Positions 1 through 13,640 are shown, numbered from the stretch's first letter. The stretch is 53,949 nt of DNA from Welwitschia mirabilis (GCA_051453625.1 JBOZIK010000001.1:246952717-247006665); one strand, 5' to 3'. Translations and numbers: made by a program. The notes: generated by a model not told the origin, from the sequence alone.

Positions 1-1450
1 AAGCTTGGTACTTTTTCCGAGCCTATGCCTTATCTCCATATGATACTTTTGTAGATTCACTATCAACTACTCTTCCAACGTCATATCCTATGTCATGTGT
101 AGATGTAGGAGATGCTTCTTCTATTTCCTAATTTGAATTTAACCATGTTAGGAGTTCTCATGGATTTCCAACTCTTAACTAGTACCTTACCCTCACTTTC
201 TCTAGATCTATATTTCTTAAGCATTAAAAGATTTCTTATAATTTTATTCACCATTTTATTAATGGCCTTTAATCCCCTTTTCATTGAAGAATAGCTATGA
301 CTAATAGTAGAAAATAAATACTAATATTATGGTATCCTTATCTGGTGACACTAGTACTCTATGTTTTTCACTAAATTCTACCAATGGTTTCTTCTAATGA
401 ATGAGGTTAACCTATGGCACTAAAATATTTACACTTATAATAATCAATCTAATAAGATAAGGGTGACTAAAAGTCTATCCCTTATGAAATAATGAGGTGA
501 TATCCCTACATAGAATAAAACTCAAATCTATTTAGAATCTAATGAGTAAGAAATGTACTATAAAAGTCTACACTTACTTGTAGTATCTATAACTACCTTC
601 TTTGATCAAAAAGTTGTAGAAAGTTGAGGCATCTAGTATCATATCTATTCTTTAAATTTTCTTAATAACATTCATTATACTATGCCATAATAAATCATTG
701 ATTATGCTACATTAAGATACACTGACAAATCTAAAACTAAATATTTCTTTGAATGAATGAAAATAAATATAAGGGATGCCTATATCATTTATGCTAAATA
801 ATTAATTAATAATCTAGAAGTAATGTGAAAAGAAGTACCTCTAACCTATGTTTAGAAGGCATCCATGTTGTCAACAATCTCATGAATGTTAGCATAAAAT
901 TCCCTTATAACTAAATCTAGAATTGTTTGACCTAGTTAAATGATTAATTTCCATCTCAGCTGAGTAAAGTAATACATAAGTGAATTTCTTTACTTTTGCT
1001 ATAATTCAAGGGTTTTTTCTACTATAATTAAATTTTTTTACCAACTTCTAAGTCTTCTTACAACTATCTCATAATAGAACTAAGGTTCATATTAATATCT
1101 TTATCATTTTGAGGCTTGTTCTTTCCCTTTAGAAGTTTTTTCTACCTTTATTCTAACCATTATTTGAAGATAGAATGACAAATGAATAAAATATCAACTA
1201 AAATACAAGAACTATGAAAAATGTATACCTATTCAAGAGAAAAGCCTATTATTTCTTGTTGTTAAGATGTCTCAAAGATTCAAGATGTTTTGCTAAAGAA
1301 ATCTAAGAAAATGAAGCCTAGAAAATATTTTGAGTAAGACACCTATTGAGTGAAGATTTGAAAATGAAATTTGATGGTATTTTATGTAAATAAAAAGGGT
1401 CAAAACTCTAGGATTTAGCCCCTTTTTTATTTTCAGAATAGTATGATCAA
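1..1450. other. AT-rich sequence, no gene recognised
   Basis: I see no coding region with recognisable motifs on either strand. The reading frames at 93-294 are short, overlap on opposite strands and match nothing I know. The stretch may be the continuation of the decayed copia A element to its right, but no protease, integrase or reverse transcriptase motif could be read here. Confidence 0.5.
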
Positions 1451-1692
1451 GACATCTACAACCTATGAGATGTCTAAAATGAAAAAAGTAGACATCTACA
1501 AACTCAAATACATTTCTTATTAACAAAATTTTAATACATTTTTTTTGTTACCAAGACATCTACAAAACTCAAAATGTTTAATTCAAAAAGATAACTAACA
1601 TATCTACCTTTCTAAGATTTCTACTTTTAAGACATCTATAAATCTTAGGATGTCTCCATTAAAGACATCTACAAAACTAAAGACATCTATAA
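1451..1692. repeat. Cluster of a short GACATCTAYAA repeat
   Basis: The 11-base word GACATCTAYAA occurs at about 1451, 1491, 1555, 1631, 1663 and 1682, with reverse-complement GATGTCT cores between copies (about 1470 and 1649). Spacing is irregular, from 19 to 76 bases, so this is a dispersed cluster and not a clean tandem array. The reverse complement TTGTAGATGTC recurs near 5328, and related words lie at 5259-5760 in the leader and LTR of copia A, so the motif probably belongs to that element. Function unknown. Confidence 0.6.
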
Positions 1693-2149
1693 TGAAACTT
1701 CTATTTTTTAAAAAAAACGATATATGAATAATGCAAATATAATAATACTTTAAAGAATATAAATATTACACACATAATTTAACTTTAATTATAACAACTA
1801 AATTTATTTACAATCTCAATTCATAAGATAGAAACAATGGAGTTGAAATGGTAAAGAATATTACCTATTTTACTCATATGATTGGGTAATGTCCAATATT
1901 TATGTTCTTGCATATCTTCACATATATTTCTCTGTCTTGTGATTTTAAGATTTCATTATCAAGTAGATCAATAGTATATTGTATGCCATGCCTTTGTTAT
2001 ATTTCTTATGCTTTATTAAGTTATTCCCATTTTCATGTCTATGATTTACTTCTTTGGTTTTACTTAATAAACATTTGAATTCATGAAAAGTACTTTGTAA
2101 GGTATTTTAAGTTAAGAGTGTTGATTTAATCTACCTAAAATGTTATACC
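1693..2149. other. AT-rich sequence, no gene recognised
   Basis: No feature seen. It lies downstream (minus-strand sense) of the copia A gag remnant, where protease and integrase would be expected, but no motif of either could be read. Confidence 0.4.
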
Positions 2150-3800
2150 ATTCTACTAAGACTTTTGGCATTATTAGTATAATACTTATTTTCAAATTTC
2201 ATTGGACATCTATATTAATAATAACTTTTGTTATGATAATAATAGCGAGTAATTTTATTTGTAAATATTAAATTTTCATACCTTAGCTTATAATTCCATT
2301 TTTTATATACCGAGGTTAAAGTATCAATTATAGCTTTATTATATCCTAAGCCACTCTTGTTACTTGGATTTTTGATTTTCCCAAACATAACATTTAAAGT
2401 TTCCTTTCATTGGGTAAATCTTTCAGAATTTTCTTGAATTTAAAAGTTCTTATCTAACATTATCCAATTCACATGTTAGAATATGAACCTCAACTTTAAG
2501 AGATGAGATTTTAGAGAATAAATGATTGCAAGCATCCTTTTCCTGTTCATTTACTTTTCCATGATTATGAAGTAGCTTTTTCATTTTAGTCCATACATTT
2601 TTTATATTAATAAATACTTTAAAAATTACAATGTACTTTTCTTGGATACTCATATTTGAATCATCTTCACTTTCTAAATCATACTCTTCTTGTGTCTTAT
2701 TATGTTCTTCTTGAGTGTGTGTAGTAGTCATGTATGAAGGATGTGATTTTTCATTATTAGATGTTTTATTTTTTTTTTTGCTTCTTCATCATCATGCCAT
2801 TCTATAAAGAATGATTTCTTCTTTTTTTTTTATTTTCTTTATTCCTTATTTTGCAATTTATTAGTACTAGGACATTCCCATGTAATCTACTTTTGAAATA
2901 TTAGGAAAAGAAGCATTAATAGAAGTCTTATCTTTTGACTTATCTTTTTCTTGAAAACTAAATGGTTTCCTAAAGTCCTCTGTTTTGTTTTATTTATGTG
3001 CAAGAGATATCTTTACTCTTTTTCTAATAAGAGCAAGTTCCTCATTTTTATCATCAGAGTTATCTTCTTCCTATTCTTTCTTCACCTTTTCTTTTAACAT
3101 CTGATTCATGCTTTAGCTTGCCTCAATTGCAATAGGCTTTCCTTCAATGCTTCATTCTATATTAGATTTATTTTATATGCTATAAGAGTACCTTATAGAT
3201 CTTCAATTTTTTATTGTTTTAAAGTTTCTAGATTCTTTCATAATTGTAGTCTTTAGCATGTATTTAGAGATTAGTGATCTCATAAATTTTTGTATTACTT
3301 TACTTTTAGAAGATCTTCTTTAATGCCACATATCATGTTCATAATATTTGAAACTTTCATAAGTACTCATAAGCCCTTTCTCCATGATTTATCTTGAGAT
3401 TCTTGAACTAATTTATCTAAACTAGAAGCTTAGATTATCTCACAATAGAATTACCATCATATGTTTGAACTAGAACATTCCATATTTCTTGTGACATCTT
3501 ATAAGTTGCTATTCTATTAAAATATTTCATGGATAAAGTATAGTAAAGTGTATTTTTATCTTTAGAGTTATACATAAAAACAACTTTATCTTTTTCTATC
3601 CAGTCTTTACTTTTCTTGATCTATGTAATGGTATTACCTGTAGCATTTATAATATCCTCTATAGGATCTATGTAGCCTTCTTTTATACTCTATCATACTT
3701 TAACTTTAAAATATTGTAAGTAAACCCACACCCTCATCTTCGAATAGGAATAGTTTATTTCATCAGAGAGTGGAGGTCTAACAGATAGCATCCCTTCCAT
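2150..3800 (-). pseudogene. Ty1-copia gag remnant (copia A)
   Basis: Reading the minus strand from an ATG at 3800 gives a copia-type Gag (capsid and nucleocapsid, packaging element RNA in virus-like particles) broken by stops. The start carries the hallmark RPPL then NYSYSKMR, matching the family pattern RPPLFDG..Y..WK.RM. At 3470-3540 comes the segment ATYKMSQEIWNVL then TYDGNS, typical of the UBN2 gag domain; at about 3230-3300 KVIQKFMRSL matches the family's ILRSLP helix. A decayed zinc knuckle tail (WECPSTNKLQNKE) lies near 2866-2905. It is followed by an acidic D/E-rich region and the open 93-codon segment 2450-2731, which is coiled-coil-like (E/K/L rich), as in the C-terminal part of long copia Gags. 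Several frameshifts and stops make it non-functional. No pol is visible downstream, so the element is truncated or internally deleted. Confidence 0.7.
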
Positions 3801-4072
3801 TGTTCACTTAAGAAAGTTACTCCTTTTTGTAACGACCATTCTAATACCATTTCAGGTTTTTTGAACTCAGANNNNNNNNNNNNNNNNNNNNNNNNNNNNN
3901 NNNNNNNNNNNNNNNNNNNNNNNNNNNNNNNNNNNNNNNNNNNNNNNNNNNNNNNNNNNNNNNNNNNNNNNGGAGGTCTAATAGATAGCATCCCTTCCAT
4001 TGTTCACTAAAGAAAGTTACTCCTTTTTGTAACGACCATTCTAATACCCTTATAGGTTTTTTGAACTTAGAG
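3771..4072. repeat. 100-N gap with duplicated flanks
   Basis: The roughly 100 bases left of the gap (3771-3871) are repeated with a few mismatches right of it (3972-4072); the gap is exactly 100 N (3872-3971). This is the pattern of unmerged overlapping contigs or two haplotypes. The second gag start here is therefore probably not a real second copy. Confidence 0.85.
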
Positions 4073-4310
4073 GAAGGGGATGAATGAATTCCACTAAATA
4101 AAAATTAAACCACTAATAAAATGAAAATGCATAATAAGAACACATTAGCAAATAATGTGGTTTTCCAACTTAGTATGTCCACAGACAGAGAGGGTAGCTT
4201 CTACTCACATCTCAAGATATTATTAACCTATAAGAAAATAGTTGTTTTCTAGCAAATAACCAACCTTAAAAAAAATCATCTCTTTATAAGTTTACTCTCT
4301 TTTTACCTTA

Positions 4311-4510
4311 AGGGAATAGTGGTTTTTACAAGCACACCATGAACCTTTATAATAATGATANNNNNNNNNNNNNNNNNNNNNNNNNNNNNNNNNNNNNNNN
4401 NNNNNNNNNNNNNNNNNNNNNNNNNNNNNNNNNNNNNNNNNNNNNNNNNNNNNNNNNNNNAGGGAATAGTGGTTTTTACAAGCACACCATGAACCTTTAT
4501 AATAATGAGA
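4311..4510. repeat. 100-N gap with duplicated flanks
   Basis: The 50 bases at 4311-4360 recur at 4461-4510 with one mismatch, around an exact 100-N gap (4361-4460). Probable assembly artefact. Confidence 0.88.
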
Positions 4511-4807
4511 GTTTCCTCCCAAAGCAACACTTTCTTCCTTACAAGGAAATAATAGTTTTCTAGCTCATCAATAATCTTAAATGAAATAAGTTCCTAAAAG
4601 AATAATCTTAAATTCACATCCCTATAAGAATTGCCTTACAAAATATTTAATATTTAAGAATGAAGTTACAACAATATTTAGTAATAAGATAGTCCATAAA
4701 GTATAACCAAAAGTACAAAATAATAAGAAGCATAAATATTTGCTTTGATAAAGATTTGAACTCATTGATGTTGTTGTTATCCTTATGAGTATGAATAAAT
4801 ATAATAG

Positions 4808-5069
4808 TAATATGAATCAAATATCAAATGATGAAAGAAATATAATATTTTTACAAATAATGCCTTTAATTCTTTGTGAGAAGTTTCTNNNNNNNNNNNN
4901 NNNNNNNNNNNNNNNNNNNNNNNNNNNNNNNNNNNNNNNNNNNNNNNNNNNNNNNNNNNNNNNNNNNNNNNNNNNNNNNNNNNNNNNNTAATGTGAATCA
5001 AATATCAAATGATGAAAGAAATATAATCTCTTTACAAATAATGCCTTTAATTCTTTGTGAGAAGTTTCT
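4808..5069. repeat. 100-N gap with duplicated flanks
   Basis: The 81 bases at 4808-4888 recur at 4989-5069 with a few mismatches, around an exact 100-N gap (4889-4988). Probable assembly artefact inside the copia A leader. Confidence 0.88.
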
Positions 5070-5502
5070 TTCACTCTTGCATTCTTTCTTCTTGATCTGA
5101 TCATTATGTGCTAAGATTTGAAATTTGAATATTTATTATTGTTTTAATATTTTTCTATATTTTGTGATATTGAGACTTTAAACTATTAAGAAAGATCGTA
5201 TCATTTAAACTTGAAAGATAACCATTTGATTTTTTAACTACCATGTAATAAATAGGAAATGTCTAGGTGTCAGATACATAATTTTAGTTTTTATTGACAT
5301 GAATGTTGGTCCAAGATGTCTTCATTTTTGTAGATGTCTACTAACAATCAGATTTCTTCATCTTTTATGTCTCTTTAGTCAACTTGCTCATCTTTTAATG
5401 ACCTCTATTTTGTAGTATCATTGGATCTTCGTAATTATAAATCCATGATGTACAAGTTCATAACTTATATATAACATAAGATATTAGGCAAAGACCAAAT
5501 TA

Positions 5503-5514
5503 GCTCTAATACTA
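5503..5514 (-). other. Primer-binding site, tRNA-iMet type (copia A)
   Basis: The minus strand reads TAGTATTAGAGC followed by TAATTTGGTC. The usual plant Ty1-copia site is TGGTATCAGAGC; the two differences are G-to-A and C-to-T. It lies at the inner edge of a putative LTR ending (minus strand) GGCTAAAA, close to the common LTR end CTAACA. Position and strand agree with the minus-strand gag. Confidence 0.65.
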
Positions 5515-5850
5515 ATTTTAGCCTAATTTAGATGTCTGCAAACATGTTGACATATTCATTTATGTTAGTTTCAACTTTTATCTTAGTTGACTTGAGTATC
5601 ACAGTTCTCTTTTATCCTATGACTTCATTTCCAACACATCCAAGATGTTTTCAATTTTCTAAATATCTTTACTCAAGAAGTCTTTAATTTCCTAGACATC
5701 TTCAAATAATTTATTTTATATTTTATTAACCGATCCTTTTCATGAGGTGATGTCTTTGAAGATCCATCATGGTTTAAGGCCTATCAGTGTCTAGTGATCT
5801 TGGTATTGGCCTATCTACACACTGAGATAAAAGTGGAATCATCAAAAATA

Positions 5851-8428
5851 GATTTAATAATAATATAAGGTTAAGATTATTCTTGAAAGCTTCCCTCCAT
5901 AGATGTTTATATATAGGTGTATAGACTGATTACAAGATGTAAGGATGATTGATCTATAAGAATGCGATTTATAATAATTTTCATTTAATAATATATTTAA
6001 TCATTTTTAAATTATTATTTACCTTAGGTAATGCATTGATCTATATACATAAGCATAATATACCTATAATGATATTTAGTATAAATGTAAATTAATCATA
6101 ATATTGTTAAACATGATAATTATAAAAATGATATATGAATCATTAATCAAAACGTTAATCTTGAAATCAAGTAATACATGTAATATCTATTATTGATGTA
6201 GAATAATTTGTTAAGTATCATTAATTTTTAAAAGCATATAAAAAATACTATTTATTTTTAATAAAATAAAATTTAGAGTTGGTGTTTTTTATACATTTGA
6301 TAGTACTATGTAAGTTAGTTCTATCTATATTTTTTTAAGGGTACTATTGTTACTAATTTCTGAAATGATGATTATTCTTTAGCAAATGTTCTTTGCTAGA
6401 AATATACAATAGATTGTTGCTTTAGCTATCTTAATGTAGTCATTTAAAATAGTTATCAAGGTTCTCTTATAGCTTTCTACTTTAGTTTATTTCTTCTAAT
6501 ACATTTCCATGCATCTTTGATGTATTTACACTTTTCTATTAAATAGAACTATTGCAAATAATCATTGATTTTTTAAGAGTGGAGAGTAAAAAGGATAAAC
6601 TGCTATTCCAAGCCTTTTTTATAGTGTATATGAGTACAATCATTACCTTATCTTAACCTATACAAAGTCTTCTAAGACTTATCTGAAATTTGAAGAGCAA
6701 GAATAAAAATGCTTATCATGTTATCTTTGAACATTCTCACTTGGAGATCATTTGTTGTTTACTTGAGGAAACATAATGGAAAGACTTATTTTTAGTTATA
6801 GATAAGAAAATAAAGACTCTAATAGTGAAAGTAGAACTTCTTAAAAATATAGTTAAGCTTGTTTTCAAGGTTTATGCTTTCATATCAATTTGCAAATTTA
6901 TAATCTAATTGTGTAATTATGTTTATAGTTTTAAGCTCTGTCATAAGTGTTACTCATTCTAAATAGGAATGCAAATTTAGGATGAGAAATTTAACCTCTA
7001 GTATAATTCATAAAGTGATAACAACTAAGGAGATGAGAAATGATATTTGTTATGATAAATTTTTTTCTAGGCATTCATGGAAACTTATACTTGTAACTTT
7101 ATTAACATATAGATCTTTAACAAATAATAAACATTCTAGCCTTACTGATGTAGGTGGATCTTTAATGAATAAAAAAACTTTAAGAAGTCTTTCTTACATA
7201 GGAAACTTAAGTTTATGGATGAGACTACTATATTAGATTATCTTAACTTTAATTTTGTAGTCATTACTTATCCTATATCACACATCTTTATAGTCACTTT
7301 CATACGTTTGATAATCACAAGAACTAAAGTTGTATACTACTTGGATAAAGATACGTGTTTAAAGGAAGTTTTCTATTCTCCTCCTTTGAAATAATCATAC
7401 ATTTCTCTTAGAAATAATTCTATATTCTTTAACCTTCTTCGAAGTGCTTCATATCTATTGAAAATGTTATTTTTCATTAGTGATGCTAATAAGTATGAAA
7501 TCTAAATTGATAAAAAATTTAAAGCCTTAAAGAGTATAATTTTCATCTTTAAAGATACTCATTCTAGCAATATATATGTTCTATAGCACATTTAAAAGAA
7601 CTTAATTACCTTGGTTTTGACATATTTCATCTTTGTTCATAGCTTCTGTGTACTAAACTCCTTATGAACCTTAAGAACATAAATAAGATAAAAGATATTA
7701 TATGATACAAGAGGTTTTAGATAAAGCTACGTAATGTCTACAATTAGTATTAATGTCTTTAGCACTTCTCTATCTTTCTTCTTATATATTACTCTAATTA
7801 TTATTTTAGATGCATATCCACTTAGTAATACTAAAGAAAATTGAAATATTTAGAAATAAAAATCTTTTAAAAAATGTAATTTAAGACGTAAGTTTTAGTG
7901 TGCATAGCCCCTTTACCCATGTTTATTACAAAGTTAAAATAATCTAAATTCAAGTATTATGAATCTTACATGTACACTTATAGTTTCTTGAAGAACTAAG
8001 GCTTTAAAGTATTATAGTTGAGAATACATTAAAGAAATATATACACTATATAGAAAATTAGTATTGTATATATAAGAAAGATGATGAAGAGATAGTGTAC
8101 TAGACTATGCTTCACTGAAGACATGCTATCGATATTAGAGGTGATATTAAAATCCATGAAACCCATGTAGAAATTTTTTTCATCTTTTTAAGATACTTGT
8201 TTATCATGTGATAAATTTTGAATGATGATGAACTACTAATACTTCCTGCTTTCTTACTAATAAAATGCAACTCTGTTTTGGAGTGTTGAACCCCAATATT
8301 CTCTTTAGCTAACTTGCGTTTAGAATCTACAAGTGCTTCTTGTATTTCTTATTTGAATTAATCATTTTACATTTCATTTCTATTGCCTTTACAACCTCAT
8401 GTAAATTATCTTTGCACATAAAAAGGGT

Positions 8429-8430
<2 letters not shown>
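5851..8430. other. AT-rich intergenic or ancient TE sequence
   Basis: No feature supported. The 84-codon frame at 6982-7236 is the longest uninterrupted one but matches nothing I recognise and has AT-driven composition. No tRNA, LTR end or transposase motif was found. Confidence 0.5.

Positions 8431-8478
<48 letters not shown>
8431..8478. repeat. (AC)24 microsatellite
   Basis: A perfect dinucleotide run of about 48 bases. Copy number is likely polymorphic; the Thr/His-rich reading frame over it is an artefact. Confidence 0.98.
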
Positions 8479-8479
<1 letters not shown>

Positions 8480-8482
<3 letters not shown>

Positions 8483-10340
8483 TAAATGTCATTTGATATT
8501 CTTATTATACATAATAATATCATTATTAAGATAATATGATTATTATGTATAAAGACTATGTTTCAAAAAAATCAATATATTTCTTACATACTATATCACT
8601 TCTTTATCTCTTCTCTTGTATATTATTCCCATTTATATTTTAGATATATTTTCACTTTTGATAACAAACAAAACCAAAAATTATTGTAACCACAAAGATT
8701 TAAGAATCAAAAAATTTTTAAAATCTATCTCAGAACCACCACAAAATCCTAAAATAGCTAGTTAAATCTCAAGGAATCTAGAAATAGAGCCCTTAATACT
8801 TTAATTATGTTGCTTTTATGCTATTAAACTATCTTTTTCTTTATATTTCACTCTCTAGTTTATAGAAATAATAATCTCTAAGAAGAGCAAAATTAGCTAG
8901 AAATAAATAATTTAGCATCTTATTCATGGTATTTAATCTAATCAAAAAAGTTAATTATTTGACTTTGATCTCCTTTTTCATCCCTTTAAATACTATCTAC
9001 CAAACTGTAACTAAAATCTTTGTTTCAAATATAATACCTTGCATAGCTCTATCTTATGTAGAAAAATGAAAATACGTACTATGATAAAAAATCATAACTT
9101 CTGTACTTATGAACAGTAAGACTTCAAATAAAAAATGGCCTTCCTTTGCTTAGCTTCACTTAATTTTTATTATAATTAACTAATGAGTTATGAAGATGCT
9201 ATAGAAGTATGATGTGACTATATTAGAAATTGAGAAAAGAAAATATAGTTTTTTAAAACTATAGACAATATTAACTGAATCTATGCTATATTAAAAACCT
9301 ATACATAACGCTCATCACTATAGTGTCATTGAATGTGTATATGGCATTAACACATCTTATTTCATCATTTAGATTTATTAAAAACTAGAAATGGTAGTTA
9401 GATGAATTATTCAATAAAATATGCACTATGTTAGATTATTATAAAATGTAATTTCTTAATATGATAGTCATATGATGTGCATTGTTTTTACTTTTCATGC
9501 TAGTTATTCCTACAAAAGTTTTTATAACTTTGTAATAACACTGACTATTATAGTTCCATCAAATGTATATATGATACTACTTTTTTTAGTGCCATGAAAA
9601 AACCCATAGATGCTACTACTGAAATAGTGTTAAAATTAAGATTTTTTTTTTTTTACAAAATTTTTATATGGCACAAGAATGAGTAGGGCCATAAAAGATG
9701 CATTATATTACAACACATGTGGTTCTGCAAATGTTTTTATAGCTTTCTAATGATACAATATTTTTTTGTAATTTTAAAAATATGATCCTTTTAATTATAA
9801 TGATACTAGCGCATATAGTGTTATAAATGTTTTATTGTGGAAAGATATTTGTGATTAATATATAAAAATACCTNNNNNNNNNNGCATCATGGCATTATGT
9901 TTTTAATGGTGATATTTTCTTATTTTTATAGTTTTGGTGTTATTAAAATCCAATTTCATTATAATAAAAATTTAGATTTACCATGATTAGTTTACTTTAC
10001 AAACCACAATAAATTTAAGTTTCGTCCCTTCCTACATGAAAATATTAATTACTTATAATTATCTTATTAACTATTTCTTTTGTATTAAATTTTGAGTAAT
10101 GGTAATCCACTTAAAGGTTATGAAAGAAACATTGATCATCCTTTTAGAAAATTCAAAACTAAAAGGCTTATGTAACAAATGTTGGAGAAGTTATATGAAT
10201 AAGACAAATGCTTATTTATTAAACTCCAGTAACTTATGATTTTTTTCACAGACTAAGAAATGATATAGAAAGATATTTACATATGTTAGTCCTAATAAAA
10301 GGTTACATTGTAAAGAGCATTTTAGTTTATTAATTTTCAG
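8480..10340. other. AT-rich sequence, no gene recognised
   Basis: No coding signal. The part at 9290-9900 has several dispersed words of the type AGTGCCAT and GGCAT/GGCAC, but no matching terminal inverted repeats. A 10-N gap lies at 9874-9883 and a short poly-T at about 9641-9653. Confidence 0.45.
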
Positions 10341-10358
10341 TCTCTCTCTCTCTCTCTC
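10341..10358. repeat. (TC)9 microsatellite
   Basis: A short perfect TC run. Confidence 0.95.
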
Positions 10359-11812
10359 ATATACATACATGCTTACATATTTTTATATCCTTATTTTCTA
10401 CATGTTAAATACATGTATGTTACTTAATATCATATTTCGTAGATATATGGTTATATGTGTGTACATAGTAATAACTTTAACTAATGTTTATCTCTTAGTT
10501 TATTATGATAACAATTATTTTTCTCCATTTTTTTAGATTCTACCATAATTTTTATTAGTACCTACTCTCAACATAATCTTTTATCTAGTTCATTTATAGT
10601 ACTTTGCTATAAATAATTCTCAATTTTTTTTGAAATATAAATAATTAATAGTAATTATAAATCAATAATATGTGTAATAAAATAAAATTTTAGCAAATAA
10701 TCTTAATAACACTTAAAACTTGAGATTTATATCATGGAATTAAGGCATTACTATTATGTTTAATTAATCATCATGATGGTTTTATACATCTCTTTCACTT
10801 AAGGCCATGAAAATAATCTTTTACTATAACTATGCCTAAACCCTATCATTTTGCAAATTAAATATGATACAAGGAGCATCATGGCAAGAGATTGAGCTAT
10901 GTAGATCATACTTTGAGTTGGTGTTGGTCACAGGAATAAGAGCATTGGGTTCTTAAAGAAAAACAATGCCATACTTACATTCTTGAGTCCTATTGATGTG
11001 CGAAGTTCATTTCCATAATTCCCACAAAGAGAATATACATAAGGAATATTATAACACCTTTTTTTTCTTTGTCTGCTTGGTCATGCAAGAGCCCCATTAA
11101 AGACGTGCCTATGTCAGGTTTTGAGATGGAAAATGAGCTTAATCATGATCACTTAGTAAGTTAATTTATTAAATCATATTTAATTAGAAGATTTAAATGT
11201 TAACATTGATAAATTAATTAAGCTTTGTTAAGGTTAAGTAAATACTAAGGAATGACTATGTGATGGTTAAAACTATTACTATTAATAAATGAACTAATTA
11301 ATAGATAATAATCAAATATAACACAAGTTATAATAGATGTATGATTAGTACATATATGTTTAATAATTAGTAAATAATAATTAAAGGATAATGAAATTAG
11401 TTAGTAATAAGATACCATTGGTTACGACAAATGTTAATTCTAATAAGGTGACAAATCTTAAATGAAGTTAAAGTTGATTATGTTTTTACTTAAGAAATAT
11501 TTATTATAGTAGTGATTGTGTTAATAATTAAATAGGAGAAATTGTATATAAAAAACATATATTAATAATGATGATTAGATAAGCATTACCTATTGCATGA
11601 TAAAATGTTAATAATAATGTTTTAAATGTTAAATGAGATGCCTTAACATAAGTAAGTATAATGGTAATAAATGATTATTAAAAGAAAGAGGTGTTATGTG
11701 TTAAATAAATTACGTCAAATTTGATGGAGGAGGTAGTAATTGAAAAGATGTTAATAACATAAAATTATTCAAGGAATAAGATGGCATGTAATTGGTGAGT
11801 TGTAACTTGTCA

Positions 11813-11974
11813 ATAAAGTTAAATAAGGCAGTAGTCATTTGGGNNNNNNNNNNNNNNNNNNNNNNNNNNNNNNNNNNNNNNNNNNNNNNNNNNNNNNNNN
11901 NNNNNNNNNNNNNNNNNNNNNNNNNNNNNNNNNNNNNNNNNNNATAAAGTTAAATAAGGCGGTAGTCATTTGGG
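11813..11974. repeat. 100-N gap with duplicated flanks
   Basis: The 31 bases before the gap recur after it (11944-11974) with one mismatch; the gap is exactly 100 N. Probable unmerged contig overlap. Confidence 0.85.
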
Positions 11975-12348
11975 AAGATAACATGTTATGCATGCTTGGA
12001 ATTAAGGTGGCTGCATAGTCATTGATGTTGTAAATCATAATATTAAAGTGAGGTGACACTATAATGAGTTAATGAGGTGGCCACATAGTTATGAATGTGG
12101 CATTTGAAAAGGAGGTGTTGTCTCATAATTGAGTTAAGGTTAGATAATTCCTCAATGGAGAAGAGAGATTCTTGAAAAGTCATGAATGGACAATGGGAAA
12201 AGGCATGGACATGGGGATGTGGAGGGAAGATCTGCTATAGAGAAGGTGAAGGATGACTTCTCCTATACCTTTAGTCTATCCTATGAGATAAGTTTGAAAC
12301 CCTTGCTTAGATATTTATTAAGAATAAATTAAATGTGGCTATTAATAG

Positions 12349-12554
12349 TTAGCATAGTTAAATAAGTTTGCATATAAATTTTCTTATCTTAAGAAATGAA
12401 GNNNNNNNNNNNNNNNNNNNNNNNNNNNNNNNNNNNNNNNNNNNNNNNNNNNNNNNNNNNNNNNNNNNNNNNNNNNNNNNNNNNNNNNNNNNNNNNNNNN
12501 NTTAGCATAGTTAAATAAGTTTGCATATAAATTTTCTTATCTTAAGAAATGAAG
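12349..12554. repeat. 100-N gap with duplicated flanks
   Basis: The roughly 53 bases ending at 12401 are repeated at 12502-12554 around an exact 100-N gap. Probable unmerged contig overlap. Confidence 0.88.
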
Positions 12555-13640
12555 GGATTGACCCTATAAACCATGCCACCCTAATGTTAATTAATTGTTT
12601 AATATAAGTTTTCTTGTTATGAACTTAAGGATATGGTTAAATTTATTTATTTATTTTCTCTACTACTATGGGAAAATACAGTTTCATTTTCTATGTTGCT
12701 AGCTCCAATTCTTCTATTAGTGGATCTTATTATGTGGAAGAAAAGCATTGATTGATAATTGGATTACTTGAGGTCTAGCAGAATGTTTAGTTCATTATAG
12801 ATGACATAATTTTAAAGGCCTAGTGGTATTTATGGTGCTACATTGTAATATACCATATTGACATTGCCAATGCCTTATCACATATTTTGTTGACTTTTAA
12901 AACACCGTAATGAAAACCTTGTACATGTAGGAATATTACAGGAGATCCATCCTTGACTCACAATGAAGTTTTAATGATTCTAGATATAGATTTTATGGTG
13001 TTGTAGTATGAATGGTTAATTATTTGAGAGGTGTATTTTGCATGTTCCTAAAAATGAAACCGCATAAATAAGTTTGTGAAGTGCACTAAGCTAATAAAAA
13101 AAAATATTCGTTCTTGGTAATGAAAGTAGTTGTAAAGAATGGAAAAATCTACTTACCATCTTGAAATTTTCAATTAATATTTCTGAGTAACAACATAACC
13201 AAACTTTATTGTTTCAAAATCATTAGTGAAGTGCTATCAAAATCTAGCAACGATTACGCTCATAGTTTTGGAAATGATTAAAAAGGTGCTCCATTGAGAG
13301 TGATACATTGCTATGGTAAAGTGTTACACTAAAACTACATATGATTTCATGGGGAAATGATATAAAAAAATTAGGTTGAGGAAACTAGGCTGGTACTAAT
13401 GAATGAAGTTTTGTTTCATTGGCTTTCAAATATTTTGTGTTTAGGATGAATATTTCTTGCTTGCCTCCATCTGAGGCAACTCTGTATGTTGTGTCTTATA
13501 GAGAATAAACTTGCAACATTTAATGAAAACATGTAAATGAAGACATAAACTTTGAAAATGCACAAGAAAATAAATTACAGAAGATGAAACTATGAACTCA
13601 CAAACTCAGAAAATAATGAAAAGAGTGCTTCAAACTACAT

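Larger units (their letters stand above)
2150..5850 (-). mobile_element. Copia A: decayed Ty1-copia retrotransposon, partial
   Basis: Order on the minus strand: partial 5' LTR (from about 5516 upward), tRNA-iMet-type primer-binding site (5503-5514), long leader (about 5500-3801, inflated by three gaps with duplicated flanks), then gag. Protease, integrase, RT and the 3' LTR were not found. The outer end of the 5' LTR is not defined; 5850 is a placeholder based on where motif similarity fades. Confidence 0.55.
10359..13640. other. AT-rich sequence, possible decayed LTR
   Basis: No gene seen. From about 11050 the sequence (TATAACACC, then a poly-T and a relatively GC-rich block to 11150) resembles the start of gypsy LTRs that open with TGTAACACC, but no partner LTR, primer-binding site or polyprotein was found. 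Two 100-N gaps with duplicated flanks lie inside (11844-11943 and 12402-12501). Confidence 0.35.

Noticed and set aside
9290-9900. Possible CACTA element from scattered AGTGCCAT/GGCAT words
   Set aside because: No CACTACAAGAAA-type terminus or inverted partner could be found, and the sequence is too AT-rich for such short words to be convincing.
11050-12600. Possible gypsy LTR starting TATAACACC
   Set aside because: No second LTR, primer-binding site, polypurine tract or polyprotein nearby; resemblance rests on one short word.
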